Of a stretch of DNA of 53,299 bases, positions 40,902-49,804 are shown one piece after another. Numbering within the stretch: the first letter of the stretch is position 1; each line of letters starts with the position of its first letter. Under the pieces are notes generated by a model. The model had not been told where the DNA came from. It made no database searches and saw nothing but the letters and a program-made list of their open reading frames with translations. The DNA is from Cytophagales bacterium (lineage in GTDB: Bacteria; Bacteroidota; Bacteroidia; Cytophagales; Thermoflexibacteraceae): assembly GCA_004294445.1 (NCBI GenBank), contig REAZ01000030.1:1-53299 (forward strand), in the 5' to 3' direction. Both the position numbers and the translations under genes were made by a program.

Positions 40902-41882
40902 TTATTCGCCACCCATAGACTGACGTTCTTGTCGTGCAATTTCCAATAATTTTTCATATTGGGCTGGACTTAAATCGTTAAAGAAGAAGTTTACAGGGTC
41001 TATCTTATTGCCGTTATGTATAATTTCGTAATGTAAATGTGGTGATACAGAAACGCCTGTGCTACCCACCGCACCTATTTTTTGCCCTCTTTTTACTCTT
41101 TGTCCTTTTCTAACACTAAAAGCAGAAAGGTGTGCATATTTGGTAATATAGCCGTAACCGTGGTCTATCTCTACTTGGTTGCCGTAGCCCGACATCGCTT
41201 CCGATGAAATAACTACTCCATCACCTGTAGCATATACGGGTGAGCCGTTAGGAGCAGAAAAGTCGCAACCTGTGTGCATTTTCATCACCTTATAGATTGG
41301 GTGCATTCGCATACCGAAGCCAGAAGCAAATTGGGTAAGATTTTCGTTGGAGATAGGCTGAATAGCGGGGATAGAGGCAAGCATTTTTGCTTTTTCTTTA
41401 GCTTTCTCAAAAAGTTCGTCATAAGACTTTGTTTGTATGTACATCTGCTTTTTCAACTTGTCTAATCGCTGAAAAGCACCAATAATCACATCTTCGCGTT
41501 TGAGTCTTTCGTCTAATAAATCTCTGTATTTTTCTGCACCACCCGTACCTGCATTTCGTACTTCCATAGGGATAGGTTCTGCTTCAAAAACTACTCTATA
41601 TACATTGTCATCTCTATCTTGGAGCGCACTTAACATTCGCGAAGCCGATGCAAATTCATTATTAAGTACCTTATATTTGAGTAGGAGTTGTTGATTTTCC
41701 TTGGCTAAATCAGCTGCTTGCTCTGAGGGAAAATAATTGACATACAAAGAAACCAAACCTATAGAAATAATCAAAGAAAAAACTAAAAAACCAACAAGGT
41801 TAAGCACGATGTCGGTTGTTGAGGTCTTAACAGGTTCAAATTTGCAGGTTTCTGTATCGTAGTAGTATCTTATCCTTGCCAT
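40902..41882 (-). CDS. M23 family peptidase (LytM-type, membrane-anchored)
   Basis: This is a peptidoglycan-directed or regulatory endopeptidase. The 326-residue protein starts MARIRYYYDTETCKFEPV, has one membrane helix near residues 33-55, a coiled coil at about 63-100, and an M23 domain in the C-terminal third. The zinc motif is visible as HTGCDFSAPNGSPVYATGDG and HLHYEI, with the H in GYITKYAHLSAF. The N-terminus KFEPVKTS precedes the anchor, as in other Bacteroidota M23 proteins. The start at 41882 is preferred over the upstream ATG because of this. The protein faces the periplasm. Confidence 0.92.
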   Translation of the reverse strand: MARIRYYYDTETCKFEPVKTSTTDIVLNLVGFLVFSLIISIGLVSLYVNYFPSEQAADLAKENQQLLLKYKVLNNEFASASRMLSALQDRDDNVYRVVFEAEPIPMEVRNAGTGGAEKYRDLLDERLKREDVIIGAFQRLDKLKKQMYIQTKSYDELFEKAKEKAKMLASIPAIQPISNENLTQFASGFGMRMHPIYKVMKMHTGCDFSAPNGSPVYATGDGVVISSEAMSGYGNQVEIDHGYGYITKYAHLSAFSVRKGQRVKRGQKIGAVGSTGVSVSPHLHYEIIHNGNKIDPVNFFFNDLSPAQYEKLLEIARQERQSMGGE

Positions 41883-41943
41883 TATATATGGTTTTATATG
41901 AGTTATTCTGCAAAAACGTTGCAAGTAACGCAAAAATATCGCT

Positions 41944-41977
41944 TTTGCAAAAAAAATGGTAATTTTTCTTAGTTTTG
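41944..41977 (+). promoter_or_regulatory. Likely promoter of the metZ-like gene
   Basis: TTTG at 41944-41947 and TAGTTTTG (TAnnTTTG) at 41970-41977 have a 22-base spacer. The ATG at 42001 is 23 bases after the -7 element. A TATTTTTG lies on the opposite strand in the same space, on the side of the divergent M23 gene. Confidence 0.5.
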
Positions 41978-42000
41978 CAAATATAATTAAACTTACAAAT

Positions 42001-43176
42001 ATGCTTTACGAGAATTTTGAAACAAATGCAATCCGCACCCAAGCGGAACAAACAGATTTCAGAGAACACGCTGTTCCTTTGTACCTTACGTCAAGTTTTA
42101 CTTTTGAGGATGCCGAGCAGGGCAGAGCATTGTTTGCGGACGAGATAGCAGGCAATATTTATACGCGCTTTTCTAATCCAAACAATACTGAACTCATAGA
42201 GAAACTATGTTATTTGGAAGGCACAGAAGATGGCATTGCTACGGCTTCGGGCATGGCGGCGATGTTTGTAAGTATAGCAGCTTTCTTGCAAAGCGGCGAC
42301 CATATTGTTGCCTCGCGCTCGGTCTTTGGCTCTACGCACCAAATCTTGACCATGATTTTGCCAAAATGGGGCATTTCGCATACCTACGTGGACATTGCAA
42401 CACCTGAAAAATGGGAAAGTGCCATACAAGCAAATACGAAAATGATTTTTGTGGAAACGCCTTCAAATCCTGCCTTAGACATCATAGACTTGGCGTGGCT
42501 TGGCAAATTGGCAAAAAAACACAAAGTAATACTCAATGTAGATAACTGTTTTGCAACGCCTTACCTCCAAAATCCTGCAAAATACGGAGCAGACATAGTA
42601 ACGCACTCGGCTACCAAATTTATAGACGGGCAAGGCAGAACTATAGGCGGTGCCATTTTGGGGAGCAAAGAACTGATAAAACAAGTGCGTTTTTTTGCAC
42701 GCCATACAGGTCCTTCTATGTCGCCTTTTAATGCTTGGGTGCTTTCCAAAAGTTTGGAAACCTTAGCGGTTCGAATGGAAAGACATTGCGAAAATGCCCT
42801 AAAATTGGCAACTTATTTGGAAACGCTGGAATCGGTAGGGAAGGTAAAATATCCATTTCTTGCCTCGCATCCGCAATATGAGTTGGCAAAAAAACAAATG
42901 AAACATGGCGGCGGGGTAGTTACCTTCGAACTCAGAGGCGGAATAGAACAGGGTAGAAAGTTTTTGAACGCACTCAAAATGTGTTCTTTGACTGCCAACT
43001 TAGGTGATTCGCGCACTACAGTAACGCACTCGGCTTCTACCACACATTCCAAACTCAAGGAAGAAGAACGCCAAGCCGTTGGCATTACGGCAGGTTTGGT
43101 GCGAGTTTCAGTTGGGTTGGAATATATTGACGATATTATTGCGGACATTTCACAAGCAATTCAGGCTTCTTTATGA
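42001..43176 (+). CDS. metZ: O-succinylhomoserine sulfhydrylase-like PLP enzyme
   Basis: The 391-residue protein is a Cys/Met-metabolism PLP enzyme. The lysine that binds pyridoxal phosphate is in VTHSATKFIDGQGR near residue 205. The phosphate-binding ATASGMAAMFVSIAAF is near 80. The N-terminus (NFETNAIRTQAEQTDFREH) and GNIYTRFSNPNN match the MetZ branch, which makes homocysteine from O-succinylhomoserine and sulfide; cystathionine gamma-synthase or beta-lyase are the alternatives. It is cytoplasmic. The start is taken at ATG 42001 (MLYENFETNA), where the family begins. The stop overlaps the convergent SRPBCC gene by 6 bases. Confidence 0.88.
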   Translation: MLYENFETNAIRTQAEQTDFREHAVPLYLTSSFTFEDAEQGRALFADEIAGNIYTRFSNPNNTELIEKLCYLEGTEDGIATASGMAAMFVSIAAFLQSGDHIVASRSVFGSTHQILTMILPKWGISHTYVDIATPEKWESAIQANTKMIFVETPSNPALDIIDLAWLGKLAKKHKVILNVDNCFATPYLQNPAKYGADIVTHSATKFIDGQGRTIGGAILGSKELIKQVRFFARHTGPSMSPFNAWVLSKSLETLAVRMERHCENALKLATYLETLESVGKVKYPFLASHPQYELAKKQMKHGGGVVTFELRGGIEQGRKFLNALKMCSLTANLGDSRTTVTHSASTTHSKLKEEERQAVGITAGLVRVSVGLEYIDDIIADISQAIQASL

Positions 43177-43611
43177 GAAAATTTTTCTGTAGATAGGTTT
43201 CCGATACGCAAACTGTAGGAAAAGTGCGGGATAAAGCAAAAAACCAAAAGGGCTTTCAAACTCTATTTCGTCAATGATAAGAGTGTGAATGCCCCTTTTC
43301 ATATCTACAGACTTCACAATGCGGTGCTTGTGTTGCCAAAATTTTAAAAAAAATGGCAATTTTATTCCCTTGTCTATAAAGTAAATTTCTTTGTCTGTTT
43401 TTACATTTTCCGTAATTACACTTACCCAAGTTTGCGTAAAGAAAATGAAATTTAGCTCCAAATGCACCTCATCTCCTTGCTCTGAGCCATCAAAGCGCAA
43501 CAGATTGACAGGGGGAAAGGGAGGGGCTAATTTGCTAAACAGACTCTGGTTAAAACCAGCCCAAACGGTTTCTATATCTTGAACTACTGGAGTTTTTATG
43601 CTAATTTTCAT
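43171..43611 (-). CDS. SRPBCC-fold protein
   Basis: The 146-residue protein has the START/SRPBCC pattern: MKISIKTPVVQDIETVWAGF at the N-terminus (the usual first strand and helix), a central antiparallel sheet including HLELNFIFFTQTWVSVITENV, and the long C-terminal helix beginning LLYPALFLQFAYRK. The fold makes a hydrophobic ligand pocket. Ligand and function are unknown. The start is taken at 43611, since the 17 upstream residues overlap the end of the CheB-CheR gene and are not typical. It lies directly downstream of the CheB-CheR kinase and could be in its operon. Confidence 0.75.
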   Translation of the reverse strand: MKISIKTPVVQDIETVWAGFNQSLFSKLAPPFPPVNLLRFDGSEQGDEVHLELNFIFFTQTWVSVITENVKTDKEIYFIDKGIKLPFFLKFWQHKHRIVKSVDMKRGIHTLIIDEIEFESPFGFLLYPALFLQFAYRKPIYRKIFS

Positions 43612-43648
43612 ACTTCCCAAACAAGATTTGATGCCGTTTTGTTTTGTA

Positions 43649-46600
43649 TCAATTTGCCCCAATCAAAACATTGTTATTAGCGGGTAGGCTAATAGTGAAC
43701 GTTGTTCCTTGCTCTAATTCACTTTGTACTTCTATTTTGCCCTCTAATATTTCCACTTGAGTTTTTACCGTATATAGACCAACGCCTTTACCTTCGGTAT
43801 GGAAATGGAAACGTTTGTATAGCCCAAAAATTTTCTCTTTTTGTTTTTCCAAGTCTATGCCCAAGCCATTATCGCTTATAGAGATGATCATCAGGTTGTT
43901 TTCTTGATAGATTTTGATATAAATCTTCAAATCTCTCTTTGGCGACCTATACTTGAGTGCATTGCTAATGAGATTGTAGAAAATACTATGAATGAAACCT
44001 CGAATAGAAAAAATGGAAGATATTTTTATATCGGTAATTATCTGTGCATTAGCTTCTTCTATTTGTTTCTGAAGGCTAATTTTTATAGTTTCCAATAGCT
44101 CAAGCCATTCGATTTTTTGCCTATTTTCGTTGATATTCTTTCGAATATTAAGTATTTCGTTGAGGTCATAAAGGATATTATCCAGATGAGTGGTAGCAGA
44201 TTTGATTTTTGAGAGCATATCTACTGTTTCTTTGTTACTTATTTCGTCTATTTCTATAATCTCGAAAAGCCCTAACATATTGGCAACCTGCGAGCGGAGG
44301 TTATGAGAAACGATATAAGAAAATTGGCGTAAATCTTTATTTTGCTGCATCAAATCATCAATAAGTTTACTCCGCTCTACTTCGTATGCCTTTCTTTTGG
44401 TAATGTCTTGGATAGTGCCGTAAAGTTTGATGACCTTGCTACCAATGAGTAAAGGATGACAGGTAACTTTTACCCATTTCTTTGTTTTTTGGGCAGATAT
44501 AAAGCGAAGTTCTAAGTCATAGCTTACCCCCTTTTCTATGCTATTTTTGAGTGCTTCGACCAGAATAGCTTCATCTTGGGGTTCATAGTGCTTCAGCCCG
44601 TTAGGTACATTGATAGGATAATCGGCTGGCACTTCGTAAATATGGTAAACTTCTTCTGTCCATGTATTTTTGTTGGTAATCAAGTCTAAATCCCAGCCAC
44701 CTATTTGTGCCGAAGATTGGGTATTTTCCAAGAGATGCTTGTATTTTTGCCTCTCGGTAATGTCGTTTACACAGGTTACTTTGAGGCGAGAGCCGTCTTC
44801 TTTGATGAGCAGGGAGGCGGTTACGAAAATGTCTATGATTGTTCCATCTTTTTTCACTACCTTCCACTCTGAAGGCATTTCTGGCGTACCTGCTATGAAG
44901 TTGTCGTGCATATTCTGCACATACGCCCTATTTTCTTCGGGCAGTACCATCGTAAAGGGCTTACCTACAAGTTCTTCTTTTTCATAACCATATATTTGGC
45001 AATATTCCCGATTTATATCTACAAAATGCCCATTTTGGTCAGTAATACAGATGCCTACGGAGCTAACATCAAAAATAGAAGCCAACAAACTCTTAGATTC
45101 GTAGAGGTCAGTCCTTAGTTGCTTGATGTCTGTGATTTCCAACGCACCTATAGATACTGCATTAATGGTCTGATTTTCATTTACTACGGGCGTATAGTTC
45201 ATCAGAAACCAATAGGTTTTGCTATCGATAGCTACGGCATATTCTTTATTTTTTGTAAACTTTTTGTCGAAAGCCTCTAAAATGTCTTGGTGAAACGAAG
45301 GCAAAAGAGAGGGAGGAATAAAACTGATAATAGATTCGCCTACAGCAATTTTTTTGTTGCTCATTTTTTTAAACATTTCTATCGCCATGTTATTAAAAGC
45401 AACAATTTTGTATTGCTTATCCACGAGTATCGAAGATTTCATGCTATTATTTAGCAGTGCATTGATGTTGGCTTCCGATGCGTGGAGCAGTGCGTCTGTA
45501 CGTTCTAACTCCTCGTTAGCGGATTTGAGTTCTTCGTAGGCTACTTGTACTTCTTCGTTGGTAGATTGGAGTTCCTCGTTGCTGGTTTCAAGTTCTTCAT
45601 TTGACGACTGTAGCTCCTCGTTAGTAGATTGTAATTCCTCATTAAGTGACTGTAGCTCCTCGTTGCTGGTTTCAAGTTCTTCTATGTAGGATTGGAGATG
45701 CTCTTTGGTGATAGAGAGTTCCTGCTCCAATTCTATGATTTTGATGTTTTCTTCTTTTTCTATGTCTATTTCCTGCTTTCCCGCAAAAGTCAATGGCATA
45801 GTGTCGATATCAATACTTTCAAAAATTATTAAAAACAGTTTGTTCGAGTCGTCAGCAAAGAGGACTGGCTGAGTAATCATTCTTACAAACAGCGTAGTAC
45901 CAAAAAAATCTAATTTGTGTACTTTCCCTTTGCCTATTTTTTTATCTTTTATTCCTTTGGTGAGAATAGCCCGCAGCTCTATTTGCAAATCTGGGTGTAC
46001 TAACTTCGAAATATTCATATTGGCTACTCCCTGCTTGAGGCTTAGGTAGGGGCGTACATCTCCACGTATTTCTACGATGTCCATTACATCATTTACTATC
46101 ACGTAAGGCGACTCAAAGGAAGTGAAAATAGTTTCTTTGACCATTTCTTCCATCGTGTACTCTTCGGCACTTTTTTTCCCAATATTAACAATGACTGTTT
46201 CTTGCTTTGGTACTTTTAGGTTTGTATTGAAACGGACAGGAAACTGTTTGGCTCCTTTTTTCTTTTGGAAAATTTTATTTTTGGCATCTACCGTAGAAAA
46301 TAAATGTGCAAACTGCCCTATAGTTTCTGACTTTCCCAAAAGCAAATACCCGTTGGGGTTGAGGGCATAGTGAAAAACGGGAATGACCTGTTTTTGCAGA
46401 TTTACTCCGAAATAAATGAGCAAATTACGACAGCTAATTAGGTCTAATTTGAGGAAGGGCGGATTATGGGTAAGGTCATGCTTAGAGAACAGCACCATCG
46501 CCCTAATCTGTTTGATAAGTTCGTATTGGTCGCCTTTTTTTAGAAAATATTGGTTGATAATATCATCGGGCATCCCCTCCAAAGAGTTGGCATTGTAGAG

Positions 46601-47659
46601 TCCTTTTCGGGCTTTGCCAATGGCTACCTCGTCTATGTCTGTCGCAAATATTTGGATATGATAATCGAGCATATTATCACGGAGTATCTTAGAGAGCAAA
46701 ATAGCGATAGAGTAAGGCTCTTCGCCCGTAGCACAGCCCGCTACCCATATTCTGATATTGGTTCCTTTTATTTTCTGGCTGACAATATTTGTAACATAGC
46801 TTTCTAATCTACTAAAAACATCTACATCTCTGAAAAAAGAAGTAACCCCAATCAATATACTTTCAAAAAGTGCGTCAAGTTCTTGGGCATTTTCGTTAAT
46901 ATATTCCAAATAGGTATCTATATTTCTGATTTTTAGGGCAAGAAGTCTCTTTTCTAACCTCCGCCCAATCGTAGCGGGCTTGTAGTTAGAAAAGTCTGTG
47001 CCTGTGCGTTTGGAGAGTAATTTGAAGATTTTTTGCAGGCTATCAGGCTCAATGGCTATGGGCTTATTTGCCAAAGTAATATGCTCAGGATCTTGGAGCA
47101 TCTGATGGAGAACCTCGCCTATTTTTTCGGGGGCAAGCACCAAATCTACGGAGTTAGTATTGATGGCAGAAATTGGCATGCCGTCATATTTGGCTGTGCT
47201 TGGCTCCTGCACGAGTATATAGCTGCCCGCCGCTTTGAGTGCTTTTACCCCTCTTGCCCCGTCTGAGCCTGTGCCAGAAAGTATGATGCCAATGGCTTTG
47301 TTCTTCAAATCTTTGGCTAAAGATTCAAACAAAATATCTACAGAAGGCTTAGGACTTAAAGCATTAATAGGTTTTGATAGTTTTATTTTCTTTTTTAAAA
47401 TCCGTATATCGCTATCGGGTGGGGTAATATATACCATTTTTGGCGCCAGTGATATGCCGTTTTCCGCTTCTACTACCTTAAAAGCAGTGCTTCGTCCCAA
47501 AAGTTCTACTAATCTGCTTTTATGCGTAGGGCTAAGATGCTGGGCTATGATGAAAGCGACTTGCTCAAGCGGTGCTGGAATGTGGGAAAGCAACTCCATG
47601 AGGGCTTCCAATCCGCCCGCCGAAGCTCCTATTCCTATGATGGTAAAATTCTCTTTCAT
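43649..47659 (-). CDS. CheB-CheR-PAS-histidine kinase fusion
   Basis: A 1336-residue chemotaxis-type fusion. Residues 1-190 are a CheB methylesterase with catalytic triad Ser13, His41 and Asp133 (GASAGG, AQHLSP, GTGSDG). A CheR methyltransferase follows (about 200-470), with a SAM pocket in WVAGCATGEEPYS and CRNLLIYF. A long coiled coil (about 650-730) consists of NEELQS-type heptad repeats. Two or three PAS/PAC domains cover 735-1090. The kinase at the end has phospho-acceptor His1119 in YIVSHNLRSQV, N box NLISNALKY, G1 DNGLGID and G2 GKGVGLY. No receiver domain is present, and no chemoreceptor or CheA/CheW gene is near, so it may act outside chemotaxis. Confidence 0.95.
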   Translation of the reverse strand: MKENFTIIGIGASAGGLEALMELLSHIPAPLEQVAFIIAQHLSPTHKSRLVELLGRSTAFKVVEAENGISLAPKMVYITPPDSDIRILKKKIKLSKPINALSPKPSVDILFESLAKDLKNKAIGIILSGTGSDGARGVKALKAAGSYILVQEPSTAKYDGMPISAINTNSVDLVLAPEKIGEVLHQMLQDPEHITLANKPIAIEPDSLQKIFKLLSKRTGTDFSNYKPATIGRRLEKRLLALKIRNIDTYLEYINENAQELDALFESILIGVTSFFRDVDVFSRLESYVTNIVSQKIKGTNIRIWVAGCATGEEPYSIAILLSKILRDNMLDYHIQIFATDIDEVAIGKARKGLYNANSLEGMPDDIINQYFLKKGDQYELIKQIRAMVLFSKHDLTHNPPFLKLDLISCRNLLIYFGVNLQKQVIPVFHYALNPNGYLLLGKSETIGQFAHLFSTVDAKNKIFQKKKGAKQFPVRFNTNLKVPKQETVIVNIGKKSAEEYTMEEMVKETIFTSFESPYVIVNDVMDIVEIRGDVRPYLSLKQGVANMNISKLVHPDLQIELRAILTKGIKDKKIGKGKVHKLDFFGTTLFVRMITQPVLFADDSNKLFLIIFESIDIDTMPLTFAGKQEIDIEKEENIKIIELEQELSITKEHLQSYIEELETSNEELQSLNEELQSTNEELQSSNEELETSNEELQSTNEEVQVAYEELKSANEELERTDALLHASEANINALLNNSMKSSILVDKQYKIVAFNNMAIEMFKKMSNKKIAVGESIISFIPPSLLPSFHQDILEAFDKKFTKNKEYAVAIDSKTYWFLMNYTPVVNENQTINAVSIGALEITDIKQLRTDLYESKSLLASIFDVSSVGICITDQNGHFVDINREYCQIYGYEKEELVGKPFTMVLPEENRAYVQNMHDNFIAGTPEMPSEWKVVKKDGTIIDIFVTASLLIKEDGSRLKVTCVNDITERQKYKHLLENTQSSAQIGGWDLDLITNKNTWTEEVYHIYEVPADYPINVPNGLKHYEPQDEAILVEALKNSIEKGVSYDLELRFISAQKTKKWVKVTCHPLLIGSKVIKLYGTIQDITKRKAYEVERSKLIDDLMQQNKDLRQFSYIVSHNLRSQVANMLGLFEIIEIDEISNKETVDMLSKIKSATTHLDNILYDLNEILNIRKNINENRQKIEWLELLETIKISLQKQIEEANAQIITDIKISSIFSIRGFIHSIFYNLISNALKYRSPKRDLKIYIKIYQENNLMIISISDNGLGIDLEKQKEKIFGLYKRFHFHTEGKGVGLYTVKTQVEILEGKIEVQSELEQGTTFTISLPANNNVLIGAN

Positions 47660-47736
47660 ACTTAGCGTTGTTTTTGTATTTTGTATTGCTATTGTTCTCT
47701 TTTTTTTGGCTCTTCCGACTTTTTAGCGCATATTGG

Positions 47737-47775
47737 TTCATGTGGGAACACATGAAAAACTAAGATTAACTTAGT
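47737..47775. promoter_or_regulatory. Two inverted repeats upstream of the CheB-CheR gene
   Basis: TTCATGTG (47737-47744) and CACATGAA (47749-47756) form a perfect 8-bp inverted repeat with a 4-base spacer, 78 bases upstream of the start. ACTAAG (47759-47764) and CTTAGT (47770-47775) form another right next to it. They could be operators for a dimeric regulator or short hairpins. The remainder of the 440-base gap to the gene at 48100 is AT-rich with one isolated TAATTTTG; no gene seen. Confidence 0.35.
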
Positions 47776-48099
47776 ATAAAAAACCAAGCACTATTGCAAA
47801 GAAAGTATAACCTTGTACTAAAAATTATATCTATAAAAAGAACTAAGTGCTGCACAGTTTGTTTTTTTAATAAAACTCTTCTTTTGCGAAAATAGTTAAT
47901 TTTGTTAAATATAAAAATTAAATATTTGTAAAGAATGTTTAATTTGAAAAATGAGTTTTTATTTCTGTTCGCAAGTCAATTTTAGGTTTTGCATAAGACT
48001 TAATAAGTTTAAAAACGACAGAAAGTATCATTGATTGATAAAAAAAAGCTACTTTTACCAAATATTTCAGTTCTTAACCGTACGGATACATATATATTC

Positions 48100-48567
48100 A
48101 TGGAAATTGATAACCTCAACAACGTCAAACGCTTTCACTTTTCTATAGGAGTCATGCTTTTTATGATGGCGCTTTTCGGCTTGTATTGGAGAGAGATTCA
48201 CGAGATGCTCGGCAGACCGACCTTTGCGATGCGTATTGGTTTCTCTGCCACTATTTTATTTGCCATGGGAATTGTATTATTGATGAAACCTGCCTATTTT
48301 TATTGCCAAATAAGCGAACGCAAAATAACTATTAAATATTATAAGATTTTCTGGTACGAAAACGGCAAACTGATAGAGATAAGCAAAAATGAGTTTAAAA
48401 AATACGAAGTTGCTTCTTATAACTACGGACTTACCAAAGAATTATCTCTCTCCGTAACTCAGCAGGGTCAAATTGTGGATTATAGCCCGATTAGCGTTTC
48501 TTTGCTTGGAAAATCACAAATAAAACAACTCATAGAAGGATTAGAAAAATTTAAAAAAGAATCATGA
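48100..48567 (+). CDS. Small membrane protein coupled to the acyltransferase gene
   Basis: The 155-residue protein has two membrane helices (about 13-32 and 45-65) and a soluble C-terminal part with a mix of strands and helices (KITIKYYKIFWYENGKLIEI). I do not recognise the family. The start is taken at ATG 48100 (MEIDNLNNVKRFHF), because the upstream TTG at 48031 opens a stretch that is not typical coding. Its last codons overlap the acyltransferase start (ATGA at 48564-48567), so the two are translationally coupled and likely work together. Confidence 0.6.
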   Translation: MEIDNLNNVKRFHFSIGVMLFMMALFGLYWREIHEMLGRPTFAMRIGFSATILFAMGIVLLMKPAYFYCQISERKITIKYYKIFWYENGKLIEISKNEFKKYEVASYNYGLTKELSLSVTQQGQIVDYSPISVSLLGKSQIKQLIEGLEKFKKES

Positions 48568-49721
48568 ATATCCCTTCCAAACGCTTACTTTCCCTTGATG
48601 TATTCAGGGGCATGACCATCGCAGGTATGATTTTGGTCAATAATCCTGGCTCGTGGGAATTTATCTATAAGCCTCTGTCACACGCAGATTGGCATGGCTG
48701 GACTCCTACTGACTTGGTTTTTCCTTTTTTTCTATTTATTGTCGGGGTTTCTATCGTCTTTGCTATTGCCCCCTCTTTGGAAAAAAATATTCCTCAGAAA
48801 CAGCTCACCCGCAAAGCCCTTGTGCGAGGCATGAAACTATTTGGCTTGGGGTTGCTATTAGCCGCTTTCCCTTTCGTGGTGTTTGAGCCAGAGTTTGCCC
48901 TCAAAGATTTTAGCAAATTACGCATTATGGGGGTTTTGCAGCGAATTGCACTTTGCTATGTTTTTGCTACTTTACTTTTTATCTATTTTAAGCCTAAAAT
49001 GCTGGATTTGATTGCATTAGTTTGCTTACTTTTCTATTGGCTACTGATGACCGTAGTGCCTGTACCCGAATACGGAGCAGGAATGCTCGACTCGCCCGAA
49101 GGTAACTTTGCATCTTATACAGACCGAATACTGCTCGGCAAAGACCACCTTTGGGCGGGGGCAGACCGCATGAGAGACCCCGAAGGATTGCTAAGTACGA
49201 TTACGGCTTTGGTCAATACGCTTTTGGGTATTCGCATAGGGCTAATCATTAGGAATAAAACAATGGACGACAACCAAAAATTAGTCGAAATTTTTTCACA
49301 AGGTATCCTTTTTGTCATAGTTGGCTATGTATGGGATTGGTTTTTTCCAATCAATAAACCTATTTGGACAAGTTCTTATGCCGTTTTTAGTGCGGGGTTG
49401 GCAATGTGCGGCTTGGGAATTTGCTATTACCTTATTGATGTGAAAGGGTATAAAAAATGGAGCTTCCCCTTCGAAGTCTATGGCGTAAATGCACTTATTG
49501 TATTCGTAATGAGTGGCTTACTTGCCAAAATATTGAGCCTCATAAAAATAGAAGAAACAGCGGAAAAGAGTATTTCCTTAGGGGGTTGGTTTTACCAAAA
49601 CGTATGCCTATCTATCTTTGAAACTTACAATGCTTCCTTGCTCTATGCTTTGGTGTGGGTGTCGATGTGGTTTTTGGTGTTGCTGGTGATGTACCGCAAA
49701 AATATCATTGTAAAGGTTTAA
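48564..49721 (+). CDS. HGSNAT-like acyltransferase (DUF5009/DUF1624)
   Basis: The 385-residue membrane protein resembles heparan-alpha-glucosaminide N-acetyltransferase and the DUF5009 family. The signature SLDVFRGMTIAGMILVNNPGSW lies near residues 10-31, followed by HADWHGWTPTDLVFPFFLFIVG, where the His and Asp are thought to carry the acetyl group in HGSNAT. About ten helices follow. The family transfers acetyl groups across the membrane to sugars; the acceptor here is unknown. The upstream small membrane gene overlaps by 4 bases. Confidence 0.88.
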   Translation: MNIPSKRLLSLDVFRGMTIAGMILVNNPGSWEFIYKPLSHADWHGWTPTDLVFPFFLFIVGVSIVFAIAPSLEKNIPQKQLTRKALVRGMKLFGLGLLLAAFPFVVFEPEFALKDFSKLRIMGVLQRIALCYVFATLLFIYFKPKMLDLIALVCLLFYWLLMTVVPVPEYGAGMLDSPEGNFASYTDRILLGKDHLWAGADRMRDPEGLLSTITALVNTLLGIRIGLIIRNKTMDDNQKLVEIFSQGILFVIVGYVWDWFFPINKPIWTSSYAVFSAGLAMCGLGICYYLIDVKGYKKWSFPFEVYGVNALIVFVMSGLLAKILSLIKIEETAEKSISLGGWFYQNVCLSIFETYNASLLYALVWVSMWFLVLLVMYRKNIIVKV

Positions 49722-49804
49722 TGCCATTTATAAACATTCGAAAGAATTTGATTTTTATCATAAAAACCTACTGTTTTGGCAATAGGGACTATTTTCTATA
49801 AACT

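Noticed and set aside
45540..45680. Tandem DNA repeat in the CheB-CheR gene
   Set aside because: The repetition follows NEELQS heptads of a coiled coil; it is protein-level and typical of the family.
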